Position numbers and translations under genes: made by a program
Notes under the pieces: generated by a model
Seen by the model: the letters and a program-made list of their open reading frames with translations, nothing else
What the model was told of the DNA's origin: nothing
Databases searched by the model: none
Assembly (NCBI GenBank): GCA_963724195.1
Contig: CAVRTQ010000010.1
Span: 1 to 64,000 of the forward strand
Direction: 5' to 3'
Source of the DNA: Solirubrobacter sp963724195
GTDB lineage: Bacteria; Actinomycetota; Thermoleophilia; Solirubrobacterales; Solirubrobacteraceae
Length of the DNA: 64,000 nucleotides
Shown here: positions 58,766 through 64,000 of the stretch, in pieces
Position numbering within the stretch: the first letter of the stretch is position 1
Layout: each line of letters opens with the position of its first letter

Positions 58766-59758
58766 TTATTGGCCGGAGCGGTCGTCTGAGGCAGTAATTC
58801 GATTGAGCAGGGTGGCTTTGGCCGCATCGTCCGCGAAGGACGCCCGGACCGCCGTGCGCGTGATCAGCTGCAGCTCACCCTCCTCGAAGCCGAAACGCTC
58901 ACACGCAACGGCGTACTCGCCGCCGATGCTACATCCGAAATAGGGTGGGTCGTCAGAACCCAACGTGAGGTTCACACCGGCTTCATGGAGTTTGCGGAGT
59001 GGATGGGTTTCGTAGGAGTCGAAGACGTGCGTCGCGATGTTGGACGTGGGACAGACCTCGAGCACGATCCCGCGCTCGACGATCTCCTGCACGAGTGCCG
59101 GGTCTTCGACCGCTCGGACCCCGTGCGAGAGGCGGGTGACGGGCAGCGTGAGCGCCTCCCGGACCGACTCGGCTCCGGCGTGCTCGCCCGCGTGGACGGT
59201 GCACCCGAGGCCAGCGCTCGCGGCGATCTCGTAGGCCTCGCGAAACTGGCCAGGTGGGTAGCCCGCCTCGTCGCCCGCGAGGTTGAAGCCGACGACGTAC
59301 GGGTGCCGGTCCTCGGCGTGCCGGCGCGCGATCGCGACGGCGGCCTCCACCCCGAAGTTGCGGATGGCGGCGATCAGGATCCGGGCCTCGATGCCGGTGT
59401 CGCGGCGGGCGTCGTCGATCCCGGCCGCGATCCCCGCGTAGTGGTCGGCATCCGAGAGCCCGACGTTCGCCGCATGGTCGGGCGACGCGATCAGCTCGAC
59501 GTAGATCGCGCCTTCCTGCGCACACCCGACCAGGTACTCGTAGGTGATGTCGCGGTAGTCCTCGGGCGTGCGGATGACGCTCGCGGCGAGGTCGTAGGTG
59601 CGCAGGAAGTCGAGGAAGTCGACCCACTGGAACCGGTCCGGCGACGCGAACACGCCCGCGGGCACGCTCAGCCCGTTGCGGTCGGCGAGCTTCTGGACCA
59701 GCGCGGGCGGGACCGTCCCCTCCAGGTGGACGTGGAGCTCCGCCAGCGGCAGGTTCAT
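58766..59758 (-). CDS. add: adenosine deaminase
   Basis: A 330-residue zinc enzyme converting adenosine to inosine. It begins MNLPLAELHVHLEGTVPPAL with the HxH zinc motif. The catalytic pair is in TVHAGEHAGAESVREAL (zinc His and the proton-shuttle Glu), the base-stacking His in TRLSHGVRAVEDP, and the metal Asp in LTLGSDDPPYFGCSIGGEY. The length is normal. The ATG overlaps the deoA stop by ATGA. Inosine made here can be split by the purine nucleoside phosphorylase in the same operon. Confidence 0.92.
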   Translation of the reverse strand: MNLPLAELHVHLEGTVPPALVQKLADRNGLSVPAGVFASPDRFQWVDFLDFLRTYDLAASVIRTPEDYRDITYEYLVGCAQEGAIYVELIASPDHAANVGLSDADHYAGIAAGIDDARRDTGIEARILIAAIRNFGVEAAVAIARRHAEDRHPYVVGFNLAGDEAGYPPGQFREAYEIAASAGLGCTVHAGEHAGAESVREALTLPVTRLSHGVRAVEDPALVQEIVERGIVLEVCPTSNIATHVFDSYETHPLRKLHEAGVNLTLGSDDPPYFGCSIGGEYAVACERFGFEEGELQLITRTAVRASFADDAAKATLLNRITASDDRSGQ

Positions 59759-61054
59759 ACGCGCCCGACCAGGACCGGCCGCTCGGCCGGAGCCTCAGCG
59801 GTGATCGTCACCGCCGAGAGCAGCGCCGTGGCCGCCTCGGCCGCGCTCGCGTCGCCCCGCGCGTGGACGATCGCCAGCGGCCGGTCCGGCCCGACCTGCG
59901 CCCCGATCGGCGCGATCTGCGACAGCCCCACGCCGTAGTCGATCTGGTCGTCCTCGCGGCGGCGGTTGCCACCCAGGCCGGTGACGACGAGCCCGACGGC
60001 CCGCGTGTCCACGCTCGTGACGTAGCCGGGGCGCTCGGGGGCGACCGGACGCGTCACGGACGCCTCGGGCAGCGCCGGGTTCTCCATGAAGTCGGCCGGG
60101 CCGCCGAGAGCGGCGACCATCGCGCCGAAGCGCTCCGCGGCGGCGCCGGAGGCCAGCACCTCCTCCACCTTCGCCCGCGCGGAATCCTCATCCGCGGACA
60201 GCCGGGACTGCGCGAGTGCCGCGGCGGCGAGCGCGACCGTGACCTCGTGCAGGCGCGGCTCACGCGCCGCGCCGGTCAGGTAGTGCACGGCCTCGCGCAC
60301 TTCCAGCGCGTTGCCGGCGGTCGTGCCCAGCACCTCGTTCATGTCCGTGACCAGCGCGACCGTGTTCACCCCGGCGCCGTTGGCCACCTCGGTCAGCGCC
60401 GTCGCGAGCGCGAAGGCGTCGTCGCGCTCGGCCATGAACGCGCCGCTCCCGGTCTTGACGTCCGAGCACGAGCGAGTCGAGGCCCTCGGCGAGCTTCTTG
60501 GAGAGGATGCTGGCCACGATCAACGGGATCGACTCGACCGTGCCCGTGGCGTCGCGAACGGCGTACAGGCGCCGGTCGGCGGGCGCGAGATCGCTCGTCT
60601 GGCCGACGATCGCGCACCCCACCTCGCGCACGACGCGCTTGATCACCTCGGTCGCGGGGACGGACGTGTAGCCGGGGATCGAGTCCAGCTTGTCCAGCGT
60701 CCCGCCGGTGTGGCCGAGCCCGCGACCGCTGATCATCGGCACGGCCGCCCCGGCCGCCGCGAGGATCGGGGCGAGCATCAGGGACACCTTGTCGCCGACC
60801 CCGCCCGTGGAGTGCTTGTCCACCACGGGCTGGTCGAGGTCCCACTCGAGCACGCTGCCGGAGTCGCGCATGGCGGTCGTGAGCGTCAGCCGCTCCTCGG
60901 GCTCCAGGCCACGCAGGAAGAACGCCATCGCGAGCGCTCCCACCTGCGCGTCCGACAGCCCGCCGTCGGTGATGCCGCCGACCAGGAACGCGATCTCCTG
61001 CTCGGTCAGCGTGCCGCCGTCGCGCTTCTTGCGAATGACCTCGGGTGCCAGCAA
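59755..61054 (-). pseudogene. deoA: pyrimidine-nucleoside (thymidine) phosphorylase, one-base insertion
   Basis: The enzyme splits thymidine or uridine with phosphate. A TTG at 61054, with GGAGG nine bases upstream, starts MLAPEVIRKKRDGGTLTEQE. Landmarks are SGSVLEWDLDQPVVDKHSTG followed by GVGDKVSLMLAPILAAAG, and ISGRGLGHTGGTLDKLDSIP. The frame then breaks at about 60463, where one extra G turns LDSLVLDVKTGSGAFMAE into nonsense. The second frame resumes exactly at that motif and runs from AERDDAFALATALTEVANGA to the stop at 59755. Removing one base gives an intact 432-residue protein, so a sequencing error is likely. It overlaps add by ATGA. Confidence 0.85.
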
Positions 61055-61055
61055 C

Positions 61056-61820
61056 TCAGAAATCCTCCGCGAACTTGAGAACGAGCCGCACGAGGTCGCG
61101 CGCCGCCACCTCGGCGTTGCGCAGCGTCTGCTCGTGCGAGAGCTCCTCGCCGCCCATGCCCTCGGCGAGGTTGGTGATCGCCGAGACCGCGGCAACGCGC
61201 AGCCCGGCGTGACGGGCGAGGATCACCTCGGGAACCGTAGACATCCCGACCGCGTCCGCGCCGAGCGTGCGAAACGCGCGGATCTCGGCCGGGGTCTCGA
61301 ACGTGGGGCCGGCGGTGGCGAGGTAGACGCCTTCGGCGAGCGGGACGTCGAGCGCGGCCGCGGCGGCCTGCAGCTTGGCGCGCAGCTCGGGGTCGTAGGC
61401 GTCGCGCAGGCTGAGGAAGCGCGGGCCGATCGCCTCGTCGTTCGGCCCCGTGAGCGGGTTCACGCCCAGCAGGTTGATGTGGTCGGAGAGCGCCATCAGG
61501 CGGCCCGGGCCGACGTCGGCGTTCAGCGAGCCCGCCGCGTTGGTGAGCAGGATCGCCTCCGCGCCCTGATCCTTGAGCCAGCGCACCGGCACGGTCATCC
61601 CGTAGGCGTCGCCGGTCTCGTAGACGTGCTTGCGGCCGCGGAAGACCGCCACGGGCAGCCCGCTGAGCGTGCCGGTGGAGAGCGTCCCGCCGTGGCCGGC
61701 GACGCTCGGCTCCGGGAAGCCCTCGAGCTCGGCGTAGGGCGTGTGGGTGGCGTCGGTCAGCGCGTCGGCGATGGCGCCGAGGCCGGAGCCGAGGACGATT
61801 CCGAGCCGCGGAGCGCTCAC
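61056..61820 (-). CDS. purine-nucleoside phosphorylase (trimeric PNP-I type)
   Basis: A 254-residue enzyme converting inosine or guanosine plus phosphate to the base and ribose-1-phosphate. From the GTG at 61820 it reads MSAPRLGIVLGSGLGAIADA with the phosphate loop GSGLG. Further motifs are FRGRKHVYET, LTNAAGSLN, GPTFETPAEIRAFRTLGADA and VGMSTVPEVILARHAGLRVA, then SAITNLAEG, as in the low-molecular-mass trimeric group. The GTG overlaps the stop of the CYTH-deaminase fusion (GTGA), and its own stop lies just before the deoA start. Confidence 0.92.
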   Translation of the reverse strand: MSAPRLGIVLGSGLGAIADALTDATHTPYAELEGFPEPSVAGHGGTLSTGTLSGLPVAVFRGRKHVYETGDAYGMTVPVRWLKDQGAEAILLTNAAGSLNADVGPGRLMALSDHINLLGVNPLTGPNDEAIGPRFLSLRDAYDPELRAKLQAAAAALDVPLAEGVYLATAGPTFETPAEIRAFRTLGADAVGMSTVPEVILARHAGLRVAAVSAITNLAEGMGGEELSHEQTLRNAEVAARDLVRLVLKFAEDF

Positions 61821-62719
61821 AGGAACTCCGGGCCGAACGAGCGGGGCAGCAGCGCCTCCAGGGTCGCGGTCTGACGTGCGCCGTTGCGGGCGCACAGGTG
61901 GATCTCCGCGCCCGGCACCATGAACTCGCGCAGGCGCTGGCGGCAGCCGCCGCACGGCACGCAGATGTCGTCGGAGTCGGCGATCACGGCCACTTCGGTG
62001 ATCTGCGAGCGACCCGACGCGACGAGCGCGCCGATCGCGGACGCCTCCGCGCACTGGCCCTGCGGGTACGCCGCGTTCTCGACGTTCGCGCCGACGTGGA
62101 TCGAACCGTCCTCCGCGCGCAGCGCCGCGCCGACCTTGTAGTGCGAATACGGCGCGTGGGCGCGCGCCATCACGTTGCGGGCGGCGTCCACGAGGGCGCT
62201 CGAGCCGACCACCTGGTCCGAATAGGAGTTGCGCAGGATGCGTTCCGGCGCGATCTCCAGCGCCTCGGTGAGCCGCGTCACGCGTTCGAGCTCGAGCGCG
62301 AGGTCGGAGTTCGCGGTGGCGACGCCCTCGAGCTCGATGAAGTTGCCGAGGCCGGTGACGACGTCGAGGTGGATGCGGACGCTCTGCCACAGCAGCAGGT
62401 GGCGCTGCTTCTCGACCACGGTGAGCACGCCGAGCGTGGCTTCCAGCGAGGCTTTGAGCGTGGCCGCGTCGTCGATCGCGGTGAGCCGGTAGCGCGACTC
62501 GCGCGCCTCGTCGGCATCGACGCGGTCGTACTGGATCAGCGTCGCGCCGCCCGGCTCCTCCTCGCGCAGCTTCAGCCGGCCCGTGTGCACGCGGAAGTAC
62601 GTGTCGCACTGGCGGATGATGCCGCGGTCGTGCGCTCCCAGGCCCCTGACGACGGCCAGTGAGCGCTCGGGGTCCGGGTCGGACGCCTTGAGCTCGATGT
62701 TGCGGCGCGGCGCTGCCAT
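61817..62719 (-). CDS. fusion of a CYTH domain and cytidine deaminase
   Basis: A 300-residue protein. Residues 5-170 form a CYTH (class IV adenylate cyclase/thiamine-triphosphatase-like) domain: NIELK in place of the ExExK motif, TYFRVHTGRLKLREE, then VVEKQRHLLLWQSVRIHLDV and GLGNFIELEG, placing basic and acidic residues of the triphosphate tunnel. Residues 175-300 are a complete cytidine deaminase: N212 and E214 (ANVENAAYP), zinc ligand C223 with catalytic E225 (GQCAEASAI), and C256/C259 (PCGGC). The join (RILRNSYSDQVVGSSALVDA) is in one frame. A GTG at the join could also start a separate deaminase. The deaminase makes uridine; the CYTH substrate is unknown. First gene of the nine-gene operon. 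Confidence 0.85.
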   Translation of the reverse strand: MAAPRRNIELKASDPDPERSLAVVRGLGAHDRGIIRQCDTYFRVHTGRLKLREEEPGGATLIQYDRVDADEARESRYRLTAIDDAATLKASLEATLGVLTVVEKQRHLLLWQSVRIHLDVVTGLGNFIELEGVATANSDLALELERVTRLTEALEIAPERILRNSYSDQVVGSSALVDAARNVMARAHAPYSHYKVGAALRAEDGSIHVGANVENAAYPQGQCAEASAIGALVASGRSQITEVAVIADSDDICVPCGGCRQRLREFMVPGAEIHLCARNGARQTATLEALLPRSFGPEFL

Positions 62720-62726
62720 CGGCCCG

Positions 62727-62739
62727 ACACTAGTAGGTT
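62727..62739. promoter_or_regulatory. back-to-back -10 boxes of the salvage operon and upp
   Basis: Minus-strand TAGTGT (62727-62732) lies seven bases before the ATG at 62719. Plus-strand TAGGTT (62734-62739) lies seven bases before the ATG at 62747. One base separates the two boxes, and only 27 bases separate the start codons. Both messages would be leaderless, and each promoter's -35 must lie in or near the other gene's coding start. Confidence 0.5.
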
Positions 62740-62746
62740 CCGGGGG

Positions 62747-63376
62747 ATGGAAGGGGTCACGGTCGTCGATCACGTGCTGCTGCGGCGGCTTCTCTCGATC
62801 CTGCGTGACAAGGACACGCCGCACCGCGTGTTCCGCGAGACGATGACGGACGCGGCGCTCATCCTCGGCTACGAGGCGATGCGCGGGCTGCGCGGCGCCG
62901 ACGTGGAGATCGAGACCCCGCTCGAGCGCACGCCGGGCCTGAAGCTCGCGGACGAGGTGTTCGTGATCGCGATCCTGCGCGCGGGCCTCGGCCTGGTGGA
63001 CGGCTTCCTGCGGCTCGTCCCGGAGGCGCGCGTGGGGCACCTGGGCATGTACCGCGACGAGGAAGCGCTTCGCCCCGTCGGGTACTACGAGAACATCCCG
63101 TCGGGCGTCGAGGACGCCGAGGTGTTCGTCGTGGACCCGATGCTCGCCACCGGCGGGAGCGGCGTCCAGGCCATCGCCCGCATGAAGCGCGCCGGCGCGC
63201 GGCGCATCCATTTCGTGTGCCTGGTCGCGGCCCCCGAGGGCGTCGCCGCCTTGCGGGAAGCGCACCCGGACGTGTCGATCGTCACCGCCGCGATCGATCG
63301 CGAACTGGACGAGACGGGCTACATCCGGCCCGGCCTCGGCGATGCGGGCGACCGCATCTTCGGTACTGATCGCTGA
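62747..63376 (+). CDS. upp: uracil phosphoribosyltransferase
   Basis: A 209-residue enzyme making UMP from uracil and PRPP. It starts MEGVTVVDHVLLRRLLSILR and continues with FRETMTDAALILGYEAMRGL. The PRPP loop is VFVVDPMLATGGSGVQAIAR. The uracil-binding C-terminal part has TAAIDRELDETGYIRPGLGD followed by AGDRIFGT. The length is standard. It is divergent from the nucleoside salvage operon and uses the uracil that operon would release from uridine. Confidence 0.93.
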   Translation: MEGVTVVDHVLLRRLLSILRDKDTPHRVFRETMTDAALILGYEAMRGLRGADVEIETPLERTPGLKLADEVFVIAILRAGLGLVDGFLRLVPEARVGHLGMYRDEEALRPVGYYENIPSGVEDAEVFVVDPMLATGGSGVQAIARMKRAGARRIHFVCLVAAPEGVAALREAHPDVSIVTAAIDRELDETGYIRPGLGDAGDRIFGTDR

Positions 63377-63425
63377 TACCGCGGCGGAGAGCGCTCCGGC
63401 GATCTCACGACCTGAGCTCGCCGCT

Positions 63426-64000
63426 ATGCGCCGACATCTACTAGCCCTGCCCGCTGTGGCCCTCGCGCTCGCCTTCGCGGCGTGCGGTGACGACTCGTCC
63501 GACGAGAGACGGCCGCCACTCCCACCCCGACCGAAGCCGCCACCGAGGCCCCGACGGAAGCCCCCACCGAGGCCCCGACGGAGGCCGCCGAGGGCGAAGC
63601 GCCCACGTCCGGAGAGTCCGGCGTGAAGGTCGAAGGCAAGGCCGGCGAGAAGCCGGAGCTCGACACCTCGGGCGTCAAGGAGACGACCGCGCTCATCGCG
63701 GAGGACATCAAGGAGGGCGACGGCGCCGAGGCCAAGGCCGGCGACACCGTCCAGGTGCAGTACTCGGGCGTGCTGGCCGACGGCACGCCGTTCGACAACT
63801 CCTTCGACCGCGGCGAGCCGTTCGAGTTCAACCTCGGCGCCGGCATGGTCATCCCCGGCTGGGACCAGGGTGTCGCCGGCATGAAGGAAGGCGGCCGCCG
63901 CGTCCTCGTGATCCCGTCCGACCTCGGCTACGGCGACGCCGGCGCGCCCCCGACGATCCCGCCGGGCGCGTCGCTCGTCTTCGTCGTCGACCTGGAAAAG
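63426..64000 (+). pseudogene. FKBP-type peptidyl-prolyl isomerase lipoprotein, cut by the right edge, apparent frameshift
   Basis: From the ATG at 63426 the frame reads MRRHLLALPAVALALAFAAC with lipobox FAAC (C20), then GDDSSDE. The sensible frame then shifts near 63505 to TPTPTEAATEAPTEAPTEAP, a Thr-Glu-Ala-Pro repeat linker encoded by a 12/24-base tandem repeat. After that comes a linker and an FKBP domain: VQVQYSGVLADGTPFDNSFD, FNLGAGMVIPGWDQGVAGMK, VLVIPSDLGYGDAGAP. This is a surface-anchored foldase of secreted proteins. One base is missing between lipobox and linker as printed. The last few codons lie beyond the window. Confidence 0.75.

Noticed and set aside
63530..63600. Tandem 12/24-base repeat as a regulatory or recombination element
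   Set aside because: It simply encodes the Thr-Glu-Ala-Pro linker of the FKBP lipoprotein, a common low-complexity spacer.
1..64000. tRNA genes, rRNA genes, riboswitches, transposases or phage integration sites
   Set aside because: I looked for tRNA T-loop-like sequences, transposase or integrase motifs and conserved leader structures on both strands and saw none that could be supported by eye. A covariance-model search would be needed to exclude small RNAs.

Overview
The window is GC-rich DNA (roughly 70 percent by eye) with strong G/C preference at third codon positions and many GTG and TTG starts. Its gene families point to an actinobacterium: ECF41 and SigX5-type sigma factors, many DHFR-fold proteins, an Excalibur domain, NarL-type two-component genes, a VapBC pair, and a BMP-type nucleoside importer next to salvage enzymes. 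The class Thermoleophilia (order Solirubrobacterales) is my best guess. This rests on gene content only; there is no rRNA or other phylogenetic marker here. I saw no tRNA, rRNA, CRISPR array or transposase.

Layout. 0-5.5 kb: a small basic protein, a truncated gene, an epimerase/ECF41 sigma/membrane-protein operon, and a DHA2 drug exporter. 5.6-9.8 kb: a NarL-type response regulator and histidine kinase divergent from an MMPL exporter, with a 22-bp perfect palindrome between them. 9.8-13.9 kb: a decayed gene with an acetyltransferase, a sigma factor, two DHFR-fold proteins and an Excalibur fragment. 14.2-16.7 kb: an 831-residue protein with an N-terminal AGN tag and a nucleotidyltransferase-like core. 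17-24.8 kb: an ArsR-AHSA1-DHFR operon, secreted ThuA and LVIVD proteins, and a metallophosphoesterase broken by a 22-G run. 25-37 kb: a nitrite and low-oxygen stress block (LysR, three-cupredoxin NirK-like oxidase, hemerythrin, flavoprotein, VIT1-like protein, zinc alcohol dehydrogenase, four universal stress genes, phosphoketolase). 37.4-39.7 kb: a second AGN-tagged protein with an M15 peptidase-like signature. 40-49.3 kb: an SGNH protein, a secreted DUF1080 protein, a large LuxR-type ATPase regulator, a pair of secreted unknowns, and a GGDEF-EAL protein coupled to a 34-residue peptide. 49.7-51.4 kb: VapBC and an Ltp-like lipoprotein. 51.8-53.7 kb: an exporter, a DUF4031 protein and a lipoprotein. 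53.2-62.7 kb: one nine-gene minus-strand operon for nucleoside import and salvage, starting with a CYTH-cytidine deaminase fusion and divergent from upp. 63.4 kb to the edge: an FKBP-type lipoprotein.

Two themes cut across the window. First, about a dozen genes, including core ones such as deoA, read cleanly only if one or two bases are added or removed; this density suggests uncorrected sequencing indels as well as some true decay. Second, many first genes have a TAnnnT-like box 6-8 bases before the start codon and no ribosome binding site, as expected for leaderless transcripts; genes inside operons usually overlap by ATGA or GTGA.

The most unusual items are the two unlinked AGN-tagged proteins (possible cargo of an extracellular contractile injection system encoded elsewhere), the CYTH-cytidine deaminase fusion, the three-cupredoxin nitrite-reductase-like oxidase with an apparent Gln axial ligand, and the tiny peptide coupled to a cyclic-di-GMP enzyme.
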